Origin: Burkholderia cenocepacia
Lineage (GTDB): Bacteria; Pseudomonadota; Gammaproteobacteria; Burkholderiales; Burkholderiaceae
Assembly: GCF_014211915.1 (NCBI RefSeq)
Contig: NZ_CP060041.1
Location: 310,001 to 374,000, forward strand
Length of the DNA stretch: 64,000 bases
Reading direction: 5' to 3'
Part shown: piece by piece, positions 44,582 through 52,442 of the stretch
Position numbering within the stretch: the first letter of the stretch is position 1
How the letters are laid out: each line of letters begins with the position of its first letter
Notes under the pieces: model-generated
Seen by the model: only the letters and a program-made list of their open reading frames with translations
The model's database searches: none
Told to the model about the DNA's origin: nothing
Position numbers and translations under genes: made by a program

Positions 44582-44794
44582 ATGACGACAATTACGCTGA
44601 AGCTCAACGAACCGATCGATGTCGCCCTTCGGCGATTCCGGCGCGACATCGAGAAAACCGGGCTGATTCGCGAGTTGCGCGCTCGCACCGGCTACGAGAA
44701 GCCCACGACGGAGCGCAAGCGGAAAAAGGCCAGCGCCGTTGCCCGGCAGCGCTTGCGAGCAAAGCGCCTGCTGCCGCCCCGAAAAATGTACTAG
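44582..44794 (+). CDS. rpsU: Accessory 30S ribosomal protein S21 (bS21) paralogue
   Basis: A 70-residue bS21 homologue: [27 protein letters not shown], then [26 protein letters not shown], the family signature, and a short [10 protein letters not shown] end. bS21 binds the 3' end of 16S rRNA near the anti-Shine-Dalgarno region. The housekeeping copy normally sits elsewhere (rpsU-dnaG or similar), so this is an additional copy that may make specialised ribosomes. It lies in a run of small genes of unknown function. Confidence 0.92.
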   Translation: MTTITLKLNEPIDVALRRFRRDIEKTGLIRELRARTGYEKPTTERKRKKASAVARQRLRAKRLLPPRKMY

Positions 44795-44803
44795 GAGCCC
44801 ATC

Positions 44804-45010
44804 GTGTCCAACATGCCGGCCGCGGCGCCTCCATTCTTCCCGCTGACGAAATGCGAAGTCGATTTCGATCAGCAGAACGACATGGTGACACTGCTGCCGA
44901 GCTTCTATGCATTCGGGTGCGAGTACACCAGCCGCGGCTTTCTGATCGGGCGCAGCGATGCGTTCAAGCTGATCGCGGCGATCGAGAAGGCGCTCAGCGT
45001 TCAGGGGTGA
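44804..45010 (+). CDS. Small hypothetical protein downstream of S21 paralogue
   Basis: A 68-residue protein starting at GTG with TAGGAGCCC before it, nine bases after the S21 stop. Sequence SNMPAAAPPFFPLTKCEVDFDQQND then a compact beta-alpha part (LLPSFYAFGCEYTSRGFLIGRSDAFKLIAAIEKAL). The close spacing argues for joint translation with the S21 paralogue. Family not recognised. Confidence 0.65.
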   Translation: MSNMPAAAPPFFPLTKCEVDFDQQNDMVTLLPSFYAFGCEYTSRGFLIGRSDAFKLIAAIEKALSVQG

Positions 45011-45259
45011 GTGTCCATCGCGCGGAATGCGACTGGCGCGATCACGTCGATGCGTCAGACATGACACGCGAACGCGGCTCGCGTTCGTATCGACATATCG
45101 GGTCGTGACCGGCCATCAAACCCGCGTGCCGGCTCGACGTTTCGACGCAGGCACGCCCCGCGACACGCTCCACCCAACGCCCAGGTGATAAGCTCGGCAT
45201 CGACGCGCCGTCGCGCATCCCGTCACCCGACCGACCCTACGTCTGCCACGAGTCCGCCC

Positions 45260-45994
45260 ATGCCCATCGCTCCTGCTGTCGTCTCCGCCTTCACGCCCAC
45301 CGGCAAGCTTCGCGCATCGATCAACCTCGGCAACCCGATCCTCGCGAACCGCGACCCGGCAACGGGCGAACCGTTCGGCGTATCGATCGACCTCGCCCGT
45401 GCCTTCGCCGAGCGCCTGTCGGCCGACCTGGAACTCGTCGTGTTCGACGCCGCCGGCAAATCGGTGCAGGCGCTGACCGACGAGCGCGCCGATTTCGGCT
45501 TCTTCGCCGTCGATCCGCTGCGCGGCGAATCGGTCGCGTTCACCGCGCCGTACGTGCTGATCGAAGGCTTCTATCTCGTGCCGGATGCATCGCCGATCCG
45601 CACCAACGCGGACGTCGACCAGCCGCACAACCGCGTGGCCGTCGGCAAGGGCAGCGCGTACGACCTGTTCCTCACCCGCGAACTGAAAGCCGCGCAGATC
45701 GTGCGTGCGCCGACGTCGCAAGCCGTCGTGCCGACGTTCGTCGAGCAGCAGCTGGAAGTGGCGGCCGGCGTGAAGCAGCAGCTCGAAACCGACGCCGCGA
45801 AAACGCCCGGCCTGCGCCTGCTCGACGAGCGCTTCATGGTGATCCGGCAGGCGATGGGCGTGCCGAAGAGTCGCGGCGACGCGGCCGCCGCGGCACTGGC
45901 CGCGTTCGTCGAGGACATGAAGGCGTCGGGCTTCGTCGCCGATTCGCTGCGCCGGCACGGCATCACGGGCGCATCGGTCGCACCGGCGGGCTGA
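45260..45994 (+). CDS. Solute-binding-fold protein (SBP_bac_3), no signal peptide
   Basis: A 244-residue amino-acid-type binding protein fold: GKLRASINLGNPILANRDPATGEPFGVSIDLARAFAERL, later VAFTAPYVLIEGFYLVPD and VAVGKGSAYDLFLTREL. It starts near the first strand after 14 residues with no hydrophobic signal, so it is probably cytoplasmic or exported in another way. No permease genes are adjacent. Comparable to the signal-less protein at 4641-5378. An enzymatic role, as in cyclohexadienyl dehydratase, is possible. Confidence 0.8.
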   Translation: MPIAPAVVSAFTPTGKLRASINLGNPILANRDPATGEPFGVSIDLARAFAERLSADLELVVFDAAGKSVQALTDERADFGFFAVDPLRGESVAFTAPYVLIEGFYLVPDASPIRTNADVDQPHNRVAVGKGSAYDLFLTRELKAAQIVRAPTSQAVVPTFVEQQLEVAAGVKQQLETDAAKTPGLRLLDERFMVIRQAMGVPKSRGDAAAAALAAFVEDMKASGFVADSLRRHGITGASVAPAG

Positions 45995-46047
45995 TCGACA
46001 ACCGCGCCGAAACCGGTACGGCCCAGCCAATCGGGCCGTGTCGCCGA

Positions 46048-47307
46048 TCAGCGCTGTGCCGCGAGCGCTTCGGTGATCGCGAGGAATCGCGCGATATCGT
46101 CCGGCGCATGACAATGGAGCGGCGAGATCCGCACCGCGCCGACGAGCCCGAACGATTTCAGCATCCGGCCCGAGTACAGGCTCGACGCGACGCGCTCGTA
46201 GACGATCACACCGTGCTTCTCGTATTCCCGCACCGCTTGCGTCGGTTCGAGATGCGCGAAGCCGATCCCGACGATCAGGTCGCGCTGCGTCAGGTCGTCA
46301 TGATCCCAGTAGACGTCGACGCCGTCGATCGCGCGCAAACCGTCGAGCAACGCGGCGAGCAGCGCGCGTTCATGCAGCTCGATCCGGTGCATACCTTCGA
46401 CGAACAGCGCGCGCCGGTCGTCCGAATCGGTGAAATACCGGCCGATCCACGCCACGTAATCGACGATCGACGATACGACCGCAAATTGCGCGGGCGCCGG
46501 GCTGCCGAGTTCCCATACGCCGTTCTCCTTCGCGGCGAGCCGGTGATGCGGCAGCGCGGCCGCACGCGGCGACAGCCACGACATGCCCGAGCCGCGGCAT
46601 CCGAAAAACTTGTACGGCGCGAAGTTGATCCCGTCGACCGGCGTGCGCTGCAGGTCGATGACCCCGTGCGGCGCATGCTGGACCGCGTCGACGACGATGA
46701 ACAGGTCGGGCTTCTTCTCTCTCGCCCGCGCGACGATCGTCTCGATATCGAATTTCGCGCCGGAAATGTTCGACGCCGCCATCACGCTGAGCAGCGCGGT
46801 ATCGGTGTCGACCAGCGCCACGATCGCGTCGACGTCCACGCCGCCGGTCTCAGGATTGCTCGGCGCGATGCGCAGCGTCTTGCCGGTCCGTTCCGCGTAA
46901 ACCGTCATTGCATCGTAGGACGACGGGTGCTCGAGCACGGTCGTCACCGCGTTGGTGCCCGGCACGTTCTCCATGATCGCGCGCACCATGTCGAACATCG
47001 CGCCCGATGCGGTCAGCGACGCATACACGGTGCCGCCCTGCGCGTTCAGGATCGTGCGAACGTCGTCCTCGCCGCGCGACTGGATCGCCTGCAGATCGAG
47101 CGCCCGCGCATGGATACGCTCCGGGCAATCGGGCAGTGCATCGACCCGCGCGTACGCGTCGACTGCCGCCTTCAACCGGAACGACCCGCCCGCATTGTCG
47201 AAGAACAACCGCTCGCGGCCGTCGACGTCGCGATCGACGTGATGAAAGCGCGACTTGATCTGCTGCATCAACGCGTCGGGAAAAAGTGCGCCACGGGGAC
47301 TGCTCAT
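46048..47307 (-). CDS. Aminotransferase class V-fold PLP-dependent enzyme
   Basis: A 419-residue class V aminotransferase, cysteine-desulfurase/isopenicillin-epimerase-like. The PLP-lysine lies in INFAPYKFFGCRGSGMSWL, preceded by the cofactor-contacting VVDAVQHAPHGVIDLQ. The N-terminal FFDNAGGSFRLKAAVDAY is typical. CAGGAG precedes the ATG at 47307. It is directly downstream of the symporter gene on the same strand (52 bp), so it may convert the transported amino acid. It lacks an evident desulfurase Cys loop. Confidence 0.88.
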   Translation of the reverse strand: MSSPRGALFPDALMQQIKSRFHHVDRDVDGRERLFFDNAGGSFRLKAAVDAYARVDALPDCPERIHARALDLQAIQSRGEDDVRTILNAQGGTVYASLTASGAMFDMVRAIMENVPGTNAVTTVLEHPSSYDAMTVYAERTGKTLRIAPSNPETGGVDVDAIVALVDTDTALLSVMAASNISGAKFDIETIVARAREKKPDLFIVVDAVQHAPHGVIDLQRTPVDGINFAPYKFFGCRGSGMSWLSPRAAALPHHRLAAKENGVWELGSPAPAQFAVVSSIVDYVAWIGRYFTDSDDRRALFVEGMHRIELHERALLAALLDGLRAIDGVDVYWDHDDLTQRDLIVGIGFAHLEPTQAVREYEKHGVIVYERVASSLYSGRMLKSFGLVGAVRISPLHCHAPDDIARFLAITEALAAQR

Positions 47308-47359
47308 CTTCGATGCTCCTGTTTGCTTCGGAATGTTGTGCGATGCATGCATGGCGCGT

Positions 47360-48688
47360 TCAGCCGCGCAGCGATTCGACGTACGCGCGGCCCTTCTCCG
47401 CGTCGTACCGGCCTTCCCATTTCGCGATGACGAGCGGCGCCAGCGCATTGCCGACGACGTTCAGCGCGGTGCGGCCCATGTCCATGATCCGGTCGACGCC
47501 GGCAATGAACGCGAGCCCTTCGAGCGGCAATCCCGCGCTCGCGAGCGTCGCGAGCATGATCACGAACATGAAGCCCGGCACACCGGCGGCGCCCTTCGAC
47601 GTGACGACCATGGTCAGCGTCAGCAGCACCTGCTGCTGCCAGCCGAGGTGCACGCCATACAGCTGTGCGACGAACAGCGTGCCGATGCCGAGATAGATCG
47701 ACGCGCCGTCGAGGTTGAACGTGTAGCCGGTCGGCACCACGAACGTCGTGATGCTCTTCGGCACGCCGTAGTCTTCCATCTTCTTCATCAGTTGCGGCAG
47801 CACGGTCGCCGAACTGCAGGTCGAGAACGCGATGATCAGTTCGTCCTTGATCACGCGCAGCAGTGTCAGGATGCGGAACCCGAACAGCCGCGCGGTCACG
47901 CCGAGCACGGCGATCGCGAACAGCAGGATCGCGAAGTAAGTGACGGCGACGAGTTTCAGCAGCGGCAGCAGCGATCCGAAGCCGAAACTTGAAACGGTCA
48001 CCGCGATCAGCGCGCACACGCCGACCGGCGCATAGCGCATCACCATGTTCGTCACCTTGAACATCGCGTCGGCGACGCCCTTGAGCATCGCGAGCACCGG
48101 CTTGCGATGTTCTTCCGGCACCGACTGCAGCCCGAGCCCGAACAGCAGCGAGAAAAAGATCACCGGCAGCAGGTCGCCCTTGGCCATCGACGCGACGATG
48201 TTGTCCGGGATGATGCCGAGCACCAGCGCCATCAGCCCGTGGTGCGCCTGCTGCACCTGTTGCGTGGTCTGCTGGTAACGGGAAATGTCGGTGTGCCCGA
48301 GTTGCGACATGTCGGTGCCGACGCCCGGCTGCAGCACGTTGCCGATCACGAGCCCGAGCACGATCGCGATCGTCGTGACCACCTCGAAATAGAGCAGCGT
48401 CTTGATGCCGAGGCGTCCGAGCGACTTGCCGTCGCCCACGCCGGCGATGCCGATCACCATGCTCGTGAATACGATCGGCACGACGATCATCCGCACCAGC
48501 TTGATGAAGATGTCGCCGGCCGGCTGCAGCAACCCGGACACGGCCGTGTCGCGCAGTTGCGGAAACCGGTTCAGCACGAGCCCGGTCGCGATGCCGATGA
48601 CGAGGCCGATGACGATCTGCCACGCGAGCCCGACGCGCGGCTTGCGGGCCGCGCCGACGACGGGCGGGGAGTCGATGACGGTGTCCAT
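47360..48688 (-). CDS. Dicarboxylate/glutamate:proton symporter (DAACS family)
   Basis: A 442-residue inner-membrane symporter, GltP/DctA-like, with eight helices and two hairpins. Motifs: AFSTCSSATVLPQLM (HP1 serine-rich), VVPTGYTFNLDGASIYL (TM7) and DRIMDMGRTALNVVGNAL (TM8). The ATG at 48688 is chosen; upstream in-frame starts lie in the promoter. It precedes the aminotransferase gene on the same strand and is divergent from the LysR gene at 48865, which likely regulates it. Confidence 0.92.
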   Translation of the reverse strand: MDTVIDSPPVVGAARKPRVGLAWQIVIGLVIGIATGLVLNRFPQLRDTAVSGLLQPAGDIFIKLVRMIVVPIVFTSMVIGIAGVGDGKSLGRLGIKTLLYFEVVTTIAIVLGLVIGNVLQPGVGTDMSQLGHTDISRYQQTTQQVQQAHHGLMALVLGIIPDNIVASMAKGDLLPVIFFSLLFGLGLQSVPEEHRKPVLAMLKGVADAMFKVTNMVMRYAPVGVCALIAVTVSSFGFGSLLPLLKLVAVTYFAILLFAIAVLGVTARLFGFRILTLLRVIKDELIIAFSTCSSATVLPQLMKKMEDYGVPKSITTFVVPTGYTFNLDGASIYLGIGTLFVAQLYGVHLGWQQQVLLTLTMVVTSKGAAGVPGFMFVIMLATLASAGLPLEGLAFIAGVDRIMDMGRTALNVVGNALAPLVIAKWEGRYDAEKGRAYVESLRG

Positions 48689-48805
48689 GCAATCTCCAGA
48701 GAATGGGGGTTCGATTGAACGCTGGGTGCGATGCGGCGCGCTTTCTGATGAACGCACTCGCCATGCGACGCAACGGGAGCACCTTAAACAGCCTAAATAT
48801 GTAAA

Positions 48806-48841
48806 AAAAGCGATTTTTTGACATGAGAACATATCGCTTTT
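48806..48841. promoter_or_regulatory. Inverted repeat in symporter/LysR divergent promoter
   Basis: AAAAGCGAT (48806-48814) and its exact inverse ATCGCTTTT (48833-48841) with an 18-bp A/T-rich spacer, 24 bp upstream of the LysR start. Likely an autoregulatory LysR site controlling both directions. Confidence 0.5.
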
Positions 48842-48864
48842 CTTCATCTATCGAGTGACACGCG

Positions 48865-49782
48865 ATGCTGACGTTCAAGCAGATGGAAGCGCTGTACTGG
48901 ATCGTGCAGCTCGGCTCGTTCGACGCGGCCGCGACGCGCCTGAACACGACGCAGTCGGCCGTATCGAAGCGCATCCAGGAGCTCGAACGCGCGTTCGACC
49001 TCACCGTGTTCGATCGCGCGCATCGCAGCGCGCGGCTCACCGACAAGGGCGCGGAGCTGTTCGACCATGCGAAGGCATTGCTCGAACAGCGCGACCGCGT
49101 GGTCGAGCGGATGAGTTCGAGGGAAGCGCTGGTGCGGCATGTCAGGATCGGCGTGACCGAACTGACCGCGCTGACGTGGCTGCCGCGCCTGATCGCGGCG
49201 ATCCAGGCCGCCTATCCGCGCGTGCACGTGGAGGCCGAGGTGGACCTGACCGCGACGCTGCGCGACCGGCTCGCGGCCGACACGATCGATCTGATCGTGG
49301 TCCCGCAGATTCATGCGACGGACGCGTTCACGGCGACGGTGGTCGGCGAGGTCGACAACGCGTGGATGTGCGCGGCCGGATTCATGCCGACGTCCCGGGC
49401 CGCCCTTGCGTTGACGGAGATCGCGCGGTTTCCGCTGATCCTGCAGGGGAACCTGTCGGGCACCGGGCATCTGTACACGCGCTTTCTGCAGGAACACGGC
49501 GTCGCGACTCAGCGCGTGCTGTCGAGCAACAGCCTGCTCGCGCAGATCGGCCTGACGCTGTCGGGCCTGGGCATCAGCTATCTGCCGAAGGCGTGCGTCG
49601 CGCACCTCGTCGCTTGCGACGCGCTGGAGATCGTGCGCACGCAGCCGGCGCTGCCGCCGGTTCGCTACGTCGCGCTGCACCGGGCCGAACGCGCTCAATC
49701 GCTGACCGCCGAGATCGTCCGGCTCGCGGAGCAAGCGTGCGATTTCAGCACGAGCCTGCTGGACCCGCGGGCGCACGACTAG
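48865..49782 (+). CDS. LysR-family transcriptional regulator
   Basis: A 305-residue LysR protein. Helix-turn-helix in residues 5-62 (GSFDAAATRLNTTQSAVSKRIQELE) and an effector domain from about 90. Divergent from the symporter-aminotransferase operon and followed in the same direction by a second symporter and a binding protein, so it may coordinate uptake of a related amino or dicarboxylic acid. No strong ribosome binding site is visible. Confidence 0.92.
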   Translation: MLTFKQMEALYWIVQLGSFDAAATRLNTTQSAVSKRIQELERAFDLTVFDRAHRSARLTDKGAELFDHAKALLEQRDRVVERMSSREALVRHVRIGVTELTALTWLPRLIAAIQAAYPRVHVEAEVDLTATLRDRLAADTIDLIVVPQIHATDAFTATVVGEVDNAWMCAAGFMPTSRAALALTEIARFPLILQGNLSGTGHLYTRFLQEHGVATQRVLSSNSLLAQIGLTLSGLGISYLPKACVAHLVACDALEIVRTQPALPPVRYVALHRAERAQSLTAEIVRLAEQACDFSTSLLDPRAHD

Positions 49783-50090
49783 CGCCTGTTCACGGTGGCG
49801 CGGCATCCCGGCACCGCAACATCGTCGGTGGTGCAGAACAGTGGCGAAATGGCGCGGCGCAGGTTACCGCCATCCGGCGTCCGTCGAACAGGCAATGTGC
49901 TGCGTCGCACCAATCCTCACCCGGTTGCGCCGGCGCACGGGCACGCAGCGCCCCCCACCATCACCGTCGCCCCATCGGCCATGATCCGGCGCTAGCGCAA
50001 ACCCGAACCCGGTTGCACTGTTCATCGCGATTCTGGTCCTGTATCGTCCTTTCATTCCCGATTGCGAAACCGCTGCATGGGAGGCTTACG
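49783..50090. other. Intergenic region between LysR and symporter genes
   Basis: 308 bp with no gene. It has the GGGAGG ribosome binding site of the symporter at its right end. No inverted repeat or terminator stands out. Confidence 0.35.
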
Positions 50091-51398
50091 ATGCGAAAAA
50101 AGAATGCTGCAGCCGTCTGGATCCTGGTCGCGATGGCGGCAGGCATCGCGATCGGCTACATGGTCTTCACGAGCTTTCCGGACAAGAAGGCCGCCGCCGA
50201 AGTCGCCGGCTACATCTCGCTCGTCTCCGACGTATTTCTGCGCCTGATCAAGATGGTGATCGGGCCGCTCGTCTTCTCCACGCTGGTCGTCGGCATCGCA
50301 CACATGGGCGACGCGGCCTCGGTCGGGCGCGTATTCGCGAAATCGATCACCTGGTTCATCACCGCGTCGCTGGTCTCGCTGCTGCTCGGGCTGCTGATGG
50401 CGAACCTGCTGCGGCCCGGCGACAATCTCGGCCTGCCGCTGCCGGACATCGGCGCATCGGCGAACCTCGCGACATCCAAGTTCACGCTGAAGGATTTCGT
50501 CGGCCACATGGTGCCGAGGTCGTTCGCCGAGGCGATGGCGAACAACGAAATCCTGCAGATCGTCGTGTTCTCGATGTTCTTCGGCGTCGCGCTCGCCGCG
50601 CTCGGCGAGCGCGGCAAGATCCTCATCGCCGCGATCGACCAGCTGTCGCACGTGATGCTGAAGATCACCGGCTACGTGATGAAGCTCGCGCCGCTCGCGG
50701 TGATGGCCGCGATGGCCGCGACCGTCGCGGTCAACGGGTTATCGGTACTGCTGAAGTTCGCGGTGTTCATGGGCGACTTCTACGTCAGCCTGTTCCTGCT
50801 CTGGGCGTTGCTCGTGTGTGCGGGGCTGGTGTTCCTCGGGCCGCGGGTGTTCAAGCTGCTGGTGCTGATCAAGGAAGCGTTCATGCTGTCGTTCGCGACC
50901 GCCAGCTCCGAAGCCGCGTACCCGAAGATCCTCGACGCGCTCGACCGCTTCGGCGTGAAACGCAAGATCTCGAGTTTCGTGATGCCGATGGGCTATTCGT
51001 TCAACCTCGACGGCTCGATGATGTACTGCACGTTCGCATCGCTGTTCATCGCGCAGGCGTACAACATGCACCTGTCGCTCGGCACGCAGATCACGATGCT
51101 GCTGGTGCTGATGCTCACGTCGAAGGGAATGGCCGGCGTGCCGCGTGCGTCGCTCGTCGTGATCGCGGCCACGCTGCACCAGTTCGGGCTGCCGGAGGCC
51201 GGGTTGCTGCTGATTCTCGGCGTCGACACGTTCCTCGACATGGGCCGCTCGGCCACCAATGCGGTGGGCAATTCGATCGCAAGTGCGGTGGTCGCGAAAT
51301 GGGAAGGCCAGCTCCTGCCGGAAGCGGAAGCCGAAGCCAACGCAGCGCGCATCGAAGCGGAACAGGAAGCGACGATCGCACATCCGACGGAAGTCTGA
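50091..51398 (+). CDS. Dicarboxylate/amino acid:cation symporter (DAACS family)
   Basis: A 435-residue GltP/DctA-like symporter, less similar to the one at 47360 than expected for a recent duplicate. Motifs: SFATASSEAAYPKIL (HP1), VMPMGYSFNLDGSMMYCTF (TM7) and DTFLDMGRSATNAVGNSI (TM8). The hydrophilic C-terminus is Glu/Ala rich (EAEAEANAARIEAEQEA). GGGAGG precedes the ATG. A periplasmic binding protein gene starts 13 bp after its stop, an unusual partner for a secondary transporter. Confidence 0.93.
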   Translation: MRKKNAAAVWILVAMAAGIAIGYMVFTSFPDKKAAAEVAGYISLVSDVFLRLIKMVIGPLVFSTLVVGIAHMGDAASVGRVFAKSITWFITASLVSLLLGLLMANLLRPGDNLGLPLPDIGASANLATSKFTLKDFVGHMVPRSFAEAMANNEILQIVVFSMFFGVALAALGERGKILIAAIDQLSHVMLKITGYVMKLAPLAVMAAMAATVAVNGLSVLLKFAVFMGDFYVSLFLLWALLVCAGLVFLGPRVFKLLVLIKEAFMLSFATASSEAAYPKILDALDRFGVKRKISSFVMPMGYSFNLDGSMMYCTFASLFIAQAYNMHLSLGTQITMLLVLMLTSKGMAGVPRASLVVIAATLHQFGLPEAGLLLILGVDTFLDMGRSATNAVGNSIASAVVAKWEGQLLPEAEAEANAARIEAEQEATIAHPTEV

Positions 51399-51411
51399 CG
51401 GAGGCCCGGCG

Positions 51412-52353
51412 ATGAAGATGCAGCGATTCTGGCGTGCGCTCGCGCTCGCGGGCCTGCTTGCGACGGGCGCGGCCGCGCGTGCGGACGATGCGCCGTCGAC
51501 GCCGCCGCGCGTCGAGCCGTTCGCGCCGGCCCAACTGACCGGCACGCTCGCGAAGGTGCGCGGCAGCGGCACGATTGCGCTCGGCTATCGCGACGCGTCG
51601 ATCCCGTTTTCGTACCTGAATGCGCGCAACCAGCCGATCGGCTATTCGATCGAGCTGTGCAAGGCGCTCGTGGCGTCGATCGAGGATGCGATCAACCAGA
51701 GCCTGACGATCCGCTGGGTGCCGGTCACGTCCGACAACCGCATCGACGCGGTGGTCAGCGGCAAGGTCGATCTGGAATGCGGCTCCACGACCAGCAACCT
51801 CGAGCGCCAGAAACGCGTGGCGTTCTCGCCGATCTTCTTCGTGGCCGGCACGAAGGTGATGGTGAAACGCGGCGCGCCGATCCGCTCGTTCCGCGATCTC
51901 GCGGGCAAGAAAGTCGCGGTGACGGCCGGCACGACCAACGAGAAGGCGCTGCGCGACCTGAATGACAAGTTCCGGCTCGGGGTCCAGCTACAGGTGGTAC
52001 CGGACCATGCGCAAGGCTTCGCGCTCGTCGCGAACGGCAGCGCCGACGCGTTCGCGACGGACGACGTGCTGCTGTACGGCCTGATCGCCGAGAATGCGAG
52101 CAAGGGCGGCCAGTACGACGTGGTGGGCGATTTTCTATCCTACGACCCGTACGGCATCATGTTCCGCAAGGACGATCCGCAACTCGCGCAGATCGTGAAA
52201 AGCACGTTCCAGGAGTTGGCCGCCGACGGCGAGATCGCACGTCAGTACAAGCGCTGGTTCCTGCGCCCGCTTCCGTCCGGCTTGAGTCTGAACCTGCCGA
52301 TGAGCCCGCAACTGGAGACCATCATCGAGGCGATCGGCGTCAACGCGAATTGA
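51412..52353 (+). CDS. Periplasmic amino-acid-binding protein (GltI-like)
   Basis: A 313-residue SBP_bac_3 protein with a signal peptide of about 24 residues ending AAARADD. The sequence SGTIALGYRDASIPFSYLN and later DLECGSTTSNLERQKRVAFSP match glutamate/aspartate-binding GltI. GGAGG precedes the ATG. It is co-directional and tightly spaced with the symporter at 50091 and not with ABC genes. It may feed the symporter or a remote ABC permease. Confidence 0.92.
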   Translation: MKMQRFWRALALAGLLATGAAARADDAPSTPPRVEPFAPAQLTGTLAKVRGSGTIALGYRDASIPFSYLNARNQPIGYSIELCKALVASIEDAINQSLTIRWVPVTSDNRIDAVVSGKVDLECGSTTSNLERQKRVAFSPIFFVAGTKVMVKRGAPIRSFRDLAGKKVAVTAGTTNEKALRDLNDKFRLGVQLQVVPDHAQGFALVANGSADAFATDDVLLYGLIAENASKGGQYDVVGDFLSYDPYGIMFRKDDPQLAQIVKSTFQELAADGEIARQYKRWFLRPLPSGLSLNLPMSPQLETIIEAIGVNAN

Positions 52354-52391
52354 GCGCGGCGCCATCGTCGACATGAAGGACGAAACGAGAA

Positions 52392-52423
52392 CGGCCCCGA
52401 TGCCTCACCAGGCATCGGGGCCG
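52392..52423. terminator. Bidirectional terminator hairpin between GltI-like gene and uvrA
   Basis: CGGCCCCGATGCC and its exact inverse with a 6-base loop, a 13-bp stem. It lies between the two convergent genes. The T content after the stem is modest, better on the minus (uvrA) strand. Confidence 0.65.
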
Positions 52424-52442
52424 CTCGCCGGATGCGACGCGT

